Shown here in pieces: positions 8,139 to 16,703 of a DNA stretch of 42,092 nucleotides (positions within the stretch are counted from its first letter, which is position 1; every line of letters starts with the position of its first letter). The notes under the pieces were generated by a model. The model ran no database searches. It was not told where the DNA came from and was given only the letters and a program-made list of their open reading frames with translations. The position numbers and the translations under genes were made by a program. The DNA is from Verrucomicrobiota bacterium. GTDB lineage: Bacteria > Chlamydiota > Chlamydiia > Chlamydiales > Rhabdochlamydiaceae. The stretch is taken from the NCBI GenBank assembly GCA_018239725.1, contig JAFEGU010000405.1:1-42092 (forward strand), written 5' to 3'.

Positions 8139-9428
8139 ATGGAATACACAGCTCCCAAAGGGGTCTTCGATATTGTTCCCTTTGAACAGAAAGAAGAAGA
8201 TAAGTGGCGCGAATCCCATCGCTGGAACTACTTAGAATCGATCCTCCGTCAAACAGCGAATGATTACGGATACCAAGAAATCCGCACGCCGATTTTTGAG
8301 AAAACGGAACTTTTTGTGCGCGGAGTAGGAGAAAGCTCCGACATCGTCTCAAAAGAAATGTACACCTTCCTCGACCGGGCTGAACGTTCGATGACCTTGC
8401 GCCCTGAGGGCACTGCTTCCGCAATGCGCTCCTTTGTCGAAAACCGTCTCTACCAGAACCCTGGATTGCAAAAGTATTTTTATATTGGCCCCATGTTTCG
8501 GTATGAACGGCAGCAAGCTGGCAGATACCGCCAGCACCACCAATTTGGAGCCGAGGCTATCGGCATTGGCAAAGCAGAGCAAGACGTTGAACTCATTGAT
8601 ATGGTCTGCGAGATCTACCGGCGGTTAGGGTTGAAAAACCTCAATGTCATGATCAACTCAGTCGGCGATGCCGCATCGCGCACTGCTTATAAGGAAGCGC
8701 TTGTTTCCTTTTTGACCCCTCATTTCGAACAACTTTCTGCCGATAGCAAAGTCCGTTTTTCTAAGAACATCCTCCGGATCCTCGATTCAAAAGACGCGGG
8801 TGATCAGAAAATCCTAGAAGGCGCTCCTACTATCCTCGACCACCTGACAGTCGATGCCAAACAGCACTTTGAACAAGTCCTTCGACTGCTCGATGGACTA
8901 AAGTTATCATACACCGTCAACCCTAAGCTTGTAAGAGGACTGGATTATTATAATAAGACAGTGTTTGAGATCACTTCCGGCGAGCTTGGGGCTCAAAACT
9001 CCCTTGGCGGCGGCGGCAGGTATGACAGCCTGACCGAATCGCTTGGAGGACCAAACCTTCCTTCTGTCGGTTTTGGAACAGGCTTGGAAAGGATCCTGCA
9101 AACAATGATCAAGCAGAATGCGCCGTTTCCTGAACCACCCCATCCGACACTGTTCATTGTTCCCTTAGGCGAAGCAAGCTTGTCATGGGCGTTCGAGCTA
9201 GTCTGCAGACTCCGGCATGAACATATTCGCGCAGAGATCGACCTATCAGGGAAAAAAGTCCAGCAAGGGCTTCAACTCGCAAACCAGCTCCAAGCAGAAT
9301 ACTGCCTTGTCATTGGCGATGAAGAATTAGCACAAAAGACCGGCAAACTCAAAAAAATGACCACCCGCGAGAGCTTTGATGTTTCTCTAGACAACCTTGC
9401 GGCCAAACTAAAAGAATTAAAAGGATAA
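8139..9428 (+). CDS. hisS: Histidyl-tRNA synthetase
   Basis: 429 residues, a class II aminoacyl-tRNA synthetase charging tRNA-His. The start MEYTAPKGVFDIVP fits the family N-terminus. Motif 1/ATP region: EIRTPIFEKTELFVRGVGE. Motif 2: RPEGTASAMR and YIGPMFRYERQQAGRYRQ. The histidine-specific block is LVRGLDYYNKTVFEI. Motif 3: GFGTGLER at about residues 309-316. A C-terminal anticodon-binding domain follows (LFIVPLGEA to the end). The ATG has no clear Shine-Dalgarno sequence. It is followed by aspS after three bases, the arrangement seen in C. trachomatis (CT543-CT542), so the two synthetases are translationally linked. Confidence 0.98.
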   Translation: MEYTAPKGVFDIVPFEQKEEDKWRESHRWNYLESILRQTANDYGYQEIRTPIFEKTELFVRGVGESSDIVSKEMYTFLDRAERSMTLRPEGTASAMRSFVENRLYQNPGLQKYFYIGPMFRYERQQAGRYRQHHQFGAEAIGIGKAEQDVELIDMVCEIYRRLGLKNLNVMINSVGDAASRTAYKEALVSFLTPHFEQLSADSKVRFSKNILRILDSKDAGDQKILEGAPTILDHLTVDAKQHFEQVLRLLDGLKLSYTVNPKLVRGLDYYNKTVFEITSGELGAQNSLGGGGRYDSLTESLGGPNLPSVGFGTGLERILQTMIKQNAPFPEPPHPTLFIVPLGEASLSWAFELVCRLRHEHIRAEIDLSGKKVQQGLQLANQLQAEYCLVIGDEELAQKTGKLKKMTTRESFDVSLDNLAAKLKELKG

Positions 9429-9431
9429 TCC

Positions 9432-11222
9432 ATGTTCGACTACAGAAGAACCCACACTTGCGGGGCCTTAACAAAAGAGGCCATCGGGAAAAAAGTCACG
9501 CTGTCCGGTTGGGTCCATCGGAGAAGAGACCATGGCGGGCTTATTTTCATCGATCTACGAGATCGTTTCGGCCTTACGCAGCTGGTTTTTGATCCTGCAA
9601 AGGTAGCTAAAGCCATGTTTGAAAACGCGTCCCGTTTGAGAAGCGAATGGGTCATCTCGATCAAAGGATCGGTCATACCCAGGGCTGAAGGGATGACAAA
9701 CCCCAAGCTTTCGACCGGCGATATTGAGATCCAAGTTGAAGAACTATCGATCCTCTCTCCAGCAAAAACACCTCCGTTTTCCATTTGCGATGAGGAGACA
9801 GATGTCAATGAAGAGCTCCGTTTAAAATACCGCTACCTTGACATCCGAAGAGGCGACGTTGCCGAAAAGCTTGTGCTTCGCCATAAAACGATGCTCTGCA
9901 CTCGCAATTACATGAGCAATCAAGGCTTTGTCGAGATCTCTACTCCAATCCTCGCTAAGTCAACGCCTGAGGGCGCAAGAGACTACCTCGTCCCTTCAAG
10001 AGTTTATCCGGGCAACTTTTATGCTCTTCCTCAATCTCCACAGATCTTTAAACAGCTCTTAATGGTCTCAGGGATGGACCGCTATTTCCAAATCGCCCAA
10101 TGCTTCCGGGATGAAGACCTCCGGGCAGACAGACAGCCGGAATTCACTCAGATCGACTTGGAAATGAGCTTCGGAACGCCCGAAGACCTAATGCACCTTC
10201 TCGAAGGTCTTGTGTCCACAATTTTCAAAGAATGCAATGGAGTAACTGTTTCCCAGCCATTCCGCAAAATGCACTATCGCGACTGCTTAGAGATGTACGG
10301 CACCGACAGGCCTGATTTGCGCTTTGGCATGCCGCTCATCCGGATCGACGACATTGCCTCCCGCTCTACCTTTAGCATTTTCCTTGAACAGCTCTCAGCT
10401 GGCGGGATCATCAAAGCGATCTGCGTCAAAGGAGGCGCTGACATTTCGCGAAAAGAAATCGACGGCTACACCCAATTTGTTGGAAAGTTTGGTCTCAATG
10501 GTCTTGCCTGGATGAAAAAACAGGATGGTGAGTTGACATCGAATATCGTCAAATTTTTCACGCCGGAGCTGCAAGCTGAATTAAACGAAAAACTCAACAT
10601 CGAAAATGGCGACCTCATCTTTATTGCTGCTTCAAGTGAAGATCGCGTCAACCAGGCTATGGACCATCTGCGGCGAAGAATTGCAAAAGACCGCCAATTG
10701 ATCGATCCGAATGCCCTTGAGTTTTTATGGGTGACCGACTTTCCTCTGCTTCGATGGAACCCGGACGAAAACCGTTTGGAGAGCGAACACCACCCCTTCA
10801 CTTCTCCGAACTTTGAAGACCTCGATCTTCTCGAAAAGGAACCTTTAAAAGTCAGAGCGCTGGCTTACGACCTCGTCCTAAACGGCTACGAGATCGGCGG
10901 CGGCTCGCAAAGGATCCACCAAAGCGATTTGCAGGAAAAGATCTTCAAGGCCCTAAAACTAACTCCTGCTGACATCCAAGAGAAGTTTGGGTTCTTTGTC
11001 GAAGCGCTGCAATATGGGACCCCTCCGCACCTTGGATTTGCATTCGGACTCGACCGCATTGTGATGATCCTTTCCAAAACAGAAAATATCCGGGATGTGA
11101 TCGCCTTTCCAAAAACGCAAAAAGCAAGCGATCTGATGATGCAATGCCCTTCCAAGGTTCATCCAAAGCAGCTCGATGAGCTCAAACTAAAAGCAGAGGC
11201 AACTGAAATCAGTTGGATATAA
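9432..11222 (+). CDS. aspS: Aspartyl-tRNA synthetase (bacterial type)
   Basis: 596 residues, class II synthetase. The N-terminal OB-fold anticodon domain ([22 protein letters not shown], about residues 27-48) is followed by catalytic motif 1 ([13 protein letters not shown]), motif 2 ([25 protein letters not shown]), the bacterial GAD insertion (about 290-410) and motif 3 ([10 protein letters not shown]). The full bacterial architecture is present. An AAAGGA precedes the ATG by a few bases and overlaps the end of hisS. It is the second gene of the hisS-aspS-mip unit. Whether it also mischarges tRNA-Asn cannot be told from this window. Confidence 0.98.
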   Translation: MFDYRRTHTCGALTKEAIGKKVTLSGWVHRRRDHGGLIFIDLRDRFGLTQLVFDPAKVAKAMFENASRLRSEWVISIKGSVIPRAEGMTNPKLSTGDIEIQVEELSILSPAKTPPFSICDEETDVNEELRLKYRYLDIRRGDVAEKLVLRHKTMLCTRNYMSNQGFVEISTPILAKSTPEGARDYLVPSRVYPGNFYALPQSPQIFKQLLMVSGMDRYFQIAQCFRDEDLRADRQPEFTQIDLEMSFGTPEDLMHLLEGLVSTIFKECNGVTVSQPFRKMHYRDCLEMYGTDRPDLRFGMPLIRIDDIASRSTFSIFLEQLSAGGIIKAICVKGGADISRKEIDGYTQFVGKFGLNGLAWMKKQDGELTSNIVKFFTPELQAELNEKLNIENGDLIFIAASSEDRVNQAMDHLRRRIAKDRQLIDPNALEFLWVTDFPLLRWNPDENRLESEHHPFTSPNFEDLDLLEKEPLKVRALAYDLVLNGYEIGGGSQRIHQSDLQEKIFKALKLTPADIQEKFGFFVEALQYGTPPHLGFAFGLDRIVMILSKTENIRDVIAFPKTQKASDLMMQCPSKVHPKQLDELKLKAEATEISWI

Positions 11223-11268
11223 TCATTCGATCAACTAAATTCATTTATCAAAAGCGAGGTTCGCAGCC

Positions 11269-12042
11269 ATGATCAAGCATTTATTCATTCTCAGTTCGGC
11301 ATGCCTATTAATGAGTGCAAATGCACCTGTTTTCAGCGAGGAAAAGGCCAACGAGCAACAAGCTCCTGCTCCATCCAAACAGTTAGACATTGGAAAAATT
11401 TCAGAAGCTTTTGGCCATTTAATTAGCAAAAACATTGAAACGACAGGCGTGCAGTTTGATATTGCACAAGTCATCAAAGGTCTTCAAGATGCCGCTTCCG
11501 GCAAAGATTCTCCTATGTCGGAAATCGAGTGCATACAAGCAATTACAGCTGTACAAGAGACTCTGTTCAAAGAACAATCAGAAAAAAACCTTAAAAAAGC
11601 GCAAGAATTCCTTTCTGCAAATTCTAAAGACAAAAACATCGTCTCCTTAGCAGACGGCAAAGTCCAATATAAGGTCGAAAAAGAAGGTGAAGGCGCCGCT
11701 ATAGAAAGCCACTTTTCTCCTCTGATCCACTATAAGGGCAAGTTTCTAGACGGTTCTGTCTTCGGCGCTTCTAAGGAAGAGGAAATGCTTTCTTTGGACG
11801 AAATTATTCCTGGTCTAAAAGCAGGTTTAATTGGAATGAAAGAAGGGGAAAAAAGAACGATTTTCATCCATCCTGATATGGCTTATGGAACTAACGGCTA
11901 TCTTCCTCCAAACTCCCTTTTGACATTTGAAATTGAACTCGTCAAAGCAAACTCTCCTAAACCTGAGCAAACGGAAGCTGCAGCGACAGGAACTCCAAAG
12001 ACCGCTTCTGAAGTTGCCGAACCTGAAACGCATATTCGCTAA
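11269..12042 (+). CDS. mip: Mip-like FKBP-type peptidyl-prolyl cis-trans isomerase
   Basis: 257 residues. A signal sequence (MIKHLFILSSACLLMSANA) ends near residue 19-23. LSSAC is a poor lipobox, so cleavage by signal peptidase I is likelier than lipidation, unlike Chlamydia Mip, which is a lipoprotein. The FKBP N-terminal dimerisation helix region spans about 35-120 and the C-terminal FKBP domain about 125-225 (PLIHYKGKFLDGSVF, IPGLKAGLIGMKEGEKRTIFIHPDMAYG, LLTFEIELV). A Thr/Ala/Pro-rich tail follows. It probably catalyses prolyl isomerisation on envelope or secreted proteins. The gap to aspS is 46 bases with no good promoter, and a strong terminator lies 38 bases after the stop, so it closes the hisS-aspS-mip operon. 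Confidence 0.95.
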   Translation: MIKHLFILSSACLLMSANAPVFSEEKANEQQAPAPSKQLDIGKISEAFGHLISKNIETTGVQFDIAQVIKGLQDAASGKDSPMSEIECIQAITAVQETLFKEQSEKNLKKAQEFLSANSKDKNIVSLADGKVQYKVEKEGEGAAIESHFSPLIHYKGKFLDGSVFGASKEEEMLSLDEIIPGLKAGLIGMKEGEKRTIFIHPDMAYGTNGYLPPNSLLTFEIELVKANSPKPEQTEAAATGTPKTASEVAEPETHIR

Positions 12043-12079
12043 TATCCCCACCACAAACATCTTCTTAAGCCAATGAATT

Positions 12080-12106
12080 ACCCAGCCCTTCGAGGCTGGG
12101 TTTCTT
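12080..12106 (+). terminator. Rho-independent terminator after mip
   Basis: ACCCAGCC pairs perfectly with GGCTGGGT around CTTCGA, followed by TTCTT. It is a compact GC-rich stem with a U-rich tail. The trmL start codon lies only 13 bases beyond it. Confidence 0.9.
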
Positions 12107-12119
12107 AAAACTAGCGCTC

Positions 12120-12572
12120 ATGAAGATTATCTTATTTCAACCACAGATCCCGCAAAACACCGGAAATATCGTCCGAACATGCTCGGTAACGGGAAACGAA
12201 TTGATTTTAGTCAAACCTTTAGGATTCAGTACATCGAACCGGATGTTGAAACGGGCGGGATTAGATTACTGGGAAGGGATTACAGTCTCATTCCTCGACG
12301 ATCTCGAGCATTATTTAGAGTCAACGCAAGCCCCTTTTTATTTTTTTTCAAGCCATGCTGAACAGCTCTACACAGAACCCAGCTATGAGGGTGATTCGAT
12401 CCTCATTTTCGGATCAGAAACTTCTGGACTTCCTGAAACCTTCCACAAGAAATACCAAGATAGGTTCTTCACTCTGCCAATGACCGAAAAATCTCGTTGC
12501 TTAAATCTATCAAATGCTGTTTCCATAGTGATATACGAGGCATGGAGACAACAGCGATTTCAGGGCAGGTAA
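12120..12572 (+). CDS. trmL: tRNA (cytidine(34)-2'-O)-methyltransferase, SPOUT family
   Basis: 150 residues, full length for TrmL (YibK), a knotted SPOUT methyltransferase acting on wobble position 34 of tRNA-Leu. The N-terminal IILFQPQIPQNTGNIVRTC, the SAM-binding loop LIFGSETSGLPE and the C-terminal knot FTLPMTEKSRCLNLSNAVSIVIYEAWRQ are all canonical. No Shine-Dalgarno sequence is evident. The start is 14 bases after the U-tract of the mip terminator, leaving no room for a conventional promoter between them, so expression must come from read-through or from a promoter inside the end of mip. The DAACS-SBP gene begins nine bases after the stop. The position matches C. trachomatis CT540. Confidence 0.95.
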   Translation: MKIILFQPQIPQNTGNIVRTCSVTGNELILVKPLGFSTSNRMLKRAGLDYWEGITVSFLDDLEHYLESTQAPFYFFSSHAEQLYTEPSYEGDSILIFGSETSGLPETFHKKYQDRFFTLPMTEKSRCLNLSNAVSIVIYEAWRQQRFQGR

Positions 12573-12581
12573 TAGTTAGCT

Positions 12582-14744
12582 ATGCGCTTATTTAAAATGT
12601 CGTTAACTCTCCAAATGGCAATTGCCACAGTTCTTGGAATACTTTGCGGTTTTTTCTTTGGCGATCTTTGCGAAGTCTTCAGCAACTGGGCTTCCGCCTA
12701 TATTATGCTCCTTAAAGTCACTGCAGTTCCCTACCTAATCGCTGCTATTATTCATGGTGTGGGGCAGCTGAGTTTAACCCAAGCAAAGATGATCATGAAG
12801 CGGGGGATCCTCTTCATTGGGCTTGCTTGGTCAATCAACATCTGCATCATCTACTTGATCAATTATGTCTTTCCTCGCTCTGAATCGACCCAAGTCAGCG
12901 GATACGTCTCTACCGAAACGCCCCATCTAAATTTTGCTGAATTACTTATCCCCGATAATATTTTTTACGATCTTTCGAACAACATCATTCCTGCCATCGT
13001 GATCTTCTCTTTGCTGATCGGCATTGCCCTCATGTACCTCAAAGAAAAGCACACTTTGATGTATTGCTTCGAAAACTTAGTCGAAGCCCTCACGAGGATC
13101 ACATCTTGGATAGCTCGCATTACCCCTTATGGGACCTTCCTTATTATCGCTAACCAGGTAGGAACTGTCCAACTGTCGACTGTCAAGCAGGTGAGCACTT
13201 ATATCATCCTGTACATGGTTGGAATTTCCATCATCGTTTTTTGGATCTTCCCCCGTTTGATCCAAATGTTGACCTCTATTCCTTCCTATAAATGGCTTCA
13301 GCAGCTGCTGCCCATCCTCTTGCTCGCATACACGACAAACGTTGTCATCGTTTGCTTGCCCTACATTATCGAACTTTTGAAAAAAGAAACTCAACTCCTC
13401 GATCCAAAAGATGAAAAAGCTCAGAGCCAGATCCAAGGTACCGTTTCTGTTGTTTTCAATCTGCCGCTAGGGTCCTTGTTCATTACTGTCTTCGTATTCT
13501 TCGTTGCGATTTTCTACAATTTCCCCCTTTCTTTCGGCTCTCAAGTTGAGCTCTTTGTCACCACTTTTTTAACGAGTCTCGGAGCTGTTGGCCTCGGCTC
13601 TTGGATCAACAGTTTGACATTCATCCTTGATTCTCTTGGCCTACCTATTGAAGCTGTCAACATCTACTTGACGACGCTGCCATTCACCGCAGGCTTTCAA
13701 TCGATGCTATCGGTCATGCAAATCGCTTCTATATCCCTTTTTATCACACTCTCCTGCCGCCAGATGATCATCCTCAAGTGGTCAAAAATCATCCGCAACG
13801 TGATCATCACTGCTATTCCCGTCATTGCTGTATTTGCCGGAATCTCTGTGTTTAATCCCCTTCCTAAAATCATCAATGAGACAAAAAGCATCTACGAACT
13901 GAAGATCTCCTCCAATATTCCTACAACTGTGTATCAAACTCCGAGCGCATCTCCCGTCTCCTCCACCGAGAATGAAGACGCTCTTGACAGGATCCTTCGA
14001 ACAAAGGTGCTAAAAGTCGGGTACAATACGGCTGTTCCACCATTTTGCTTTTTAAATGTCGATGGAAACATTGTCGGATACGATATCGCTTTTGCTTACG
14101 AATTGGCCTACGACTTGGGCGTAGATCTTGAGTTAGTTCCGCTCAATTATAGTAAAATCTCCGATGAGCTGAACGAGAACCTATACGATATTGCAATGGC
14201 TGCGATCACCATTAATGAACAGCGTTTGAAACAGATTGTCTTCACCCATGAATACATCAGCCCTCGGATCGTGTTTATTGCTCGCGAAGAGGGCCGTAAG
14301 ATGTTTATGAACACAGAAAAAGTCCAAGAGTCAAGGCATACTAAAATCGCTGTCTTAAAAGGGTCTTCGTTCGAACAACTTGCACGAGAGCTGTTTCCCA
14401 GCAAAGAACTCATTTTGCTTAAATCTTACGATGAATTTCTTTCCCTGGACAAAGAAGTCGCCCTTCTTTGGGAAGAACAAGAGGCCATCGCTTGGCTGCT
14501 TGTCCATCGTGGATACCGTTTAGTTTTACCTGATCCTGCGTTGGGATATGACACTCTTGCCTACGCAATTCGAAATAACAGCCCTTTATTTTTGCATTAT
14601 CTCAATACATGGCTTGCTCTGAAGAAAACCTCGGGCTACAGTCCCAAACAATATGATTTATGGATCAAAGGAAAAACAGAAATTGCTGCGCCGAACGAAC
14701 CGCGCTGGTCGATCATTCGCAATGTGCTGCATTGGGTTGAATAG
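12582..14744 (+). CDS. Fusion: DAACS (SLC1-type) membrane domain + periplasmic amino-acid-binding domain
   Basis: 720 residues. Residues about 5-395 follow the sodium:dicarboxylate/glutamate symporter fold, aligned by eye with GltP: TM1-6, hairpin 1 near AYTTNVVIVCLPYIIE (249-264), TM7 near FNLPLGSLF (292-300), hairpin 2 near SLGAVGLGS (332-340) and TM8 near 365-395. The key residues are missing: the NMDGT-type motif reads NLPLG, the serine-rich hairpin 1 motif is absent, and the TM8 D-R-T-N-D residues read as neutral ones. An extra hydrophobic helix at about 402-423 would carry the chain outside. A Ser/Pro/Thr linker (450-465) and a complete SBP_bac_3 domain (470-698: VLKVGYNTAVPPFCF, GYDIAFAYELAYDLG, AAITINEQRLKQIVFTHEYI) follow. 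Arg548 matches the carboxylate-binding Arg of LAO/HisJ-type binding proteins. Nine bases separate it from trmL. An inner-membrane amino-acid transporter or sensor is inferred; substrate unknown. Confidence 0.9.
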   Translation: MRLFKMSLTLQMAIATVLGILCGFFFGDLCEVFSNWASAYIMLLKVTAVPYLIAAIIHGVGQLSLTQAKMIMKRGILFIGLAWSINICIIYLINYVFPRSESTQVSGYVSTETPHLNFAELLIPDNIFYDLSNNIIPAIVIFSLLIGIALMYLKEKHTLMYCFENLVEALTRITSWIARITPYGTFLIIANQVGTVQLSTVKQVSTYIILYMVGISIIVFWIFPRLIQMLTSIPSYKWLQQLLPILLLAYTTNVVIVCLPYIIELLKKETQLLDPKDEKAQSQIQGTVSVVFNLPLGSLFITVFVFFVAIFYNFPLSFGSQVELFVTTFLTSLGAVGLGSWINSLTFILDSLGLPIEAVNIYLTTLPFTAGFQSMLSVMQIASISLFITLSCRQMIILKWSKIIRNVIITAIPVIAVFAGISVFNPLPKIINETKSIYELKISSNIPTTVYQTPSASPVSSTENEDALDRILRTKVLKVGYNTAVPPFCFLNVDGNIVGYDIAFAYELAYDLGVDLELVPLNYSKISDELNENLYDIAMAAITINEQRLKQIVFTHEYISPRIVFIAREEGRKMFMNTEKVQESRHTKIAVLKGSSFEQLARELFPSKELILLKSYDEFLSLDKEVALLWEEQEAIAWLLVHRGYRLVLPDPALGYDTLAYAIRNNSPLFLHYLNTWLALKKTSGYSPKQYDLWIKGKTEIAAPNEPRWSIIRNVLHWVE

Positions 14745-14750
14745 GACACC

Positions 14751-14765
14751 TGCCATGTGATGGCA
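14751..14765. terminator. Small hairpin between convergent genes
   Basis: TGCCAT and ATGGCA form a perfect 6-bp stem around GTG, between the stop codons of the transporter fusion and trxA. No U-tract follows on either strand. A bidirectional terminator is possible but weakly supported. Confidence 0.35.
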
Positions 14766-14786
14766 AGCATCCTATTAGAAAGATGA

Positions 14787-15110
14787 CTATTTCTTAGCTG
14801 AAGAGATAAAATCTTTAACTGTATCAGCATCGCGCAATCCGACGAGACGGCCGACTTCTTTTCCATCTTTAAACAAAATAAGTGTTGGAACGGAAGTGAC
14901 TTGAAATCCCCCAGCAATCTTTTGAGCATGATCGATATCTAACTTCGCAATCGTAGCACTGCCATGCACATCATTTGCCACCCGTTCGAGCACAGGCGTC
15001 ATCATACGGCAAGGTCCGCACCAGTCGGCATAAAAGTCGACTAGGACGACCCCTTTACCAATTTCCGAATGAAAAGAATCTTCTGTTAATTTTTTTATGT
15101 TGTCTGCCAT
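14787..15110 (-). CDS. trxA: Thioredoxin
   Basis: 107 residues, the standard thioredoxin length, with active site WCGPC (Cys31 and Cys34), conserved Asp25 (VDFYADW) and the cis-proline loop VTSVPT. It is a cytoplasmic protein-disulfide reductant. The open frame extends 23 codons further upstream, but ATG 15110 is chosen because GGAGG lies five bases before it and the protein then begins at the family N-terminus (MADNIKKLTEDSF). The promoter is probably the TATAAT at 15157-15162. The position corresponds to CT539, the end of the first C. trachomatis-like block. Confidence 0.97.
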   Translation of the reverse strand: MADNIKKLTEDSFHSEIGKGVVLVDFYADWCGPCRMMTPVLERVANDVHGSATIAKLDIDHAQKIAGGFQVTSVPTLILFKDGKEVGRLVGLRDADTVKDFISSAKK

Positions 15111-15156
15111 AAGGCCTCCATTGCCTATTGAATCTATAAAGTTAAATAAAATCAGC

Positions 15157-15162
15157 ATTATA
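15157..15162 (-). promoter_or_regulatory. -10 element for trxA
   Basis: On the reverse strand a perfect TATAAT lies about 47 bases before the trxA ATG. No good -35 is visible at 16-18 bases upstream. Confidence 0.45.
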
Positions 15163-15207
15163 CAAGGTTTCCCTCTCATTTTTCTAGCGGAAAACCATGG
15201 GCGCCTA

Positions 15208-15213
15208 TATAAT
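15208..15213 (+). promoter_or_regulatory. -10 element for tRNA-Leu
   Basis: A perfect TATAAT ends 14 bases before the tRNA 5' end, so transcription would start about eight bases upstream of the mature tRNA. The -35 region is not conserved. Confidence 0.55.
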
Positions 15214-15227
15214 TTAGCCTTCAGAAT

Positions 15228-15311
15228 GCGGTCATGGCGGAATTGGTAGACGCGCTAGATTCAGGTTCTAGTCGGGGCAACTCGGTGGATGTTCGAGTCA
15301 TCTTGACCGCA
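15228..15311 (+). tRNA. tRNA-Leu (anticodon CAG)
   Basis: 84 bases fold into a class II (long variable arm) tRNA. The acceptor stem is GCGGTCA with TGACCGC, followed by discriminator A; CCA is not encoded. The anticodon stem CTAGA/TCTAG encloses TTCAGGT, giving anticodon CAG, which reads CUG. The T arm contains GTTCGAGTC. It lies between trxA and thiN. Confidence 0.95.
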
Positions 15312-15356
15312 TATTTCTTTTCTATACTGCGACCACTTAGGTTATAAGCATTCAGG

Positions 15357-16010
15357 ATGGTCTCCATGGTCATAGCGGATTTACCTCCCCGTGTTGCGAT
15401 CGTCGCTAATGGCGCTACTGAAAATAGCGAAGAAATTCTTGACCGGATCCACTCCTATTCCTACTTAGTTGCTGTTGACGGCGGATGCAATGCTTGCTAC
15501 ACCCTCAAACTCTCTCCGCAGCTCATCATTGGAGACATGGATTCCATATCGCCTGAAGCCAGCGCCTATTACGCTGATGTCCCTAAACTCTGTTTTCCTT
15601 CAGAGAAAGATGAAACAGACCTTGAACTTGCTCTTAATCATTTATTGGCCAATCACGTCAAAGAGATCACTGTCTTTGGGGGACTTGGCAACCGGGTAGA
15701 CCACACCCTGGGAAATATCATTCTTCTATCCCGTTTTCCCGGCAGAGTATTTCTTGAATCTGATGCTGAAAGGCTCTCAGTAGTTAATCATACCCTTGAA
15801 TTCAGTTGCTCTGTAGGCCAAACGATATCTTTGATACCCGTCAACGGACCTGTTAGCGGAATTAGGACAACCGGTCTGAAATGGCCGCTTAATAATGGCC
15901 GGCTTGACAAAATGTTCATTGGGATTTCTAATGTGGCTACTCAAGACCGCGTTAAGATCAGCGTTGAACAGGGCGACTTGTTGTGCGTTATCAATTTTAA
16001 AAGCCCCTAG
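15357..16010 (+). CDS. thiN: Thiamine diphosphokinase (thiamine pyrophosphokinase)
   Basis: 217 residues. The catalytic-domain signatures are present in order: VAIVANGATE, AVDGGCNACY, LIIGDMDSISPEA (metal/ATP-site Asp residues), PSEKDETDLELAL (thiamine-site acidic cluster) and GGLGNRVDHTLGNI. A C-terminal beta-sandwich domain with the GLKWPLNNGRL thiamine-contact region follows. It converts thiamine to thiamine diphosphate using ATP, meaning salvage of imported vitamin; no thiamine synthesis gene is in the window. The start could be ATG 15357 or ATG 15366; GGATGG precedes the second one. It lies 45 bases after tRNA-Leu and ends convergently 18 bases from plsC. Confidence 0.93.
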   Translation: MVSMVIADLPPRVAIVANGATENSEEILDRIHSYSYLVAVDGGCNACYTLKLSPQLIIGDMDSISPEASAYYADVPKLCFPSEKDETDLELALNHLLANHVKEITVFGGLGNRVDHTLGNIILLSRFPGRVFLESDAERLSVVNHTLEFSCSVGQTISLIPVNGPVSGIRTTGLKWPLNNGRLDKMFIGISNVATQDRVKISVEQGDLLCVINFKSP

Positions 16011-16028
16011 AGATATATCGATTGCGGC

Positions 16029-16703
16029 TTAAGGAGGCGTTCCTTTTGCTCCATCGAGGTACCATTGGCGGAGCTCGTTCATCCTCTCTCCAAGCCGTTC
16101 AAGAAAAGCCCTTTGAGCAACCTTTTTATCCATATGGGCAAAATCAGACCATTTTAGAGGCGAGCCGAAAACACAAGCCGTTTTTCCCCACAATTTTGGC
16201 AGAGACCTTTTTCGGTTCCAAATCTGAAACGTTCCATGGATATATGCTGGAACTACAGCAGACTGGGTCCGAGAGACTAAAAGCGCAATACCCGGCTTCA
16301 GAGGAAGGTCCAACTCATCCTTTACACACCGTTTGCCTTCCGGAAATAGAATGATCTTTTTTCCTTCATCCAGCAACTTGCATACAGTCTTAAACACAGC
16401 AACATCTCCTGCATCGCCGCTGACAGGATGGGAGTTCAAGCTTCGGATCAGCCATCCGAACAATCGGTTTTTAAATAACCCTTCCCTCGCTAAGAAATGA
16501 ACCTCTTGGGGCCATGAAATAGCAAGGATCGGGGGATCGTAAAAAGAGGCGTGGTTGCCAGCAATAATCGCGGCTTTGTCGTAATAATTTTCAATGCCAT
16601 ATACGCGGTGACGGTAAAAAACCTTAAAAAAACACCACGTGAAAAAAAGGATCATTCGATAGAGAAACGATAGAGGTTTAGATTGAAGCCAAGCAGGTTT
16701 CAT
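16029..16703 (-). CDS. plsC: 1-acyl-sn-glycerol-3-phosphate acyltransferase
   Basis: 224 residues. It acylates lysophosphatidic acid to phosphatidic acid at the inner membrane. The acyltransferase motifs are NHASFYDPP (HX4D, about residues 49-57), the glycerol-phosphate-binding FPEGKR block and the downstream VPAYIHGT. A hydrophobic N-terminal segment (PLSFLYRMILFFTWCFFKVFY) would anchor it. ATG 16703 is preferred over an upstream GTG at 16715 because it overlaps the cmk TGA in an ATGA arrangement, and an AGGGTG lies upstream. It is the last visible gene of purA-uppS-cdsA-cmk-plsC; argS, the next gene in C. trachomatis, is not here. Confidence 0.95.
   Translation of the reverse strand: MKPAWLQSKPLSFLYRMILFFTWCFFKVFYRHRVYGIENYYDKAAIIAGNHASFYDPPILAISWPQEVHFLAREGLFKNRLFGWLIRSLNSHPVSGDAGDVAVFKTVCKLLDEGKKIILFPEGKRCVKDELDLPLKPGIALLVSRTQSAVVPAYIHGTFQIWNRKRSLPKLWGKTACVFGSPLKWSDFAHMDKKVAQRAFLERLGERMNELRQWYLDGAKGTPP

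Noticed and set aside
8062-8424. 120-residue reverse-strand frame over the hisS start
   Set aside because: It is antisense to conserved HisRS motifs and its codon content mirrors hisS; no ribosome site.
15111-15179. N-terminal extension of trxA by 23 residues
   Set aside because: It would override a strong GGAGG ribosome site and include the promoter-side sequence; thioredoxin length and alignment favour ATG 15110.
15305-15339. Possible thiN promoter with TTGACC in the tRNA 3' end and TATACT downstream
   Set aside because: The spacer is only 14 bases and the -35 is fixed by the tRNA acceptor stem, so the match is probably coincidental.
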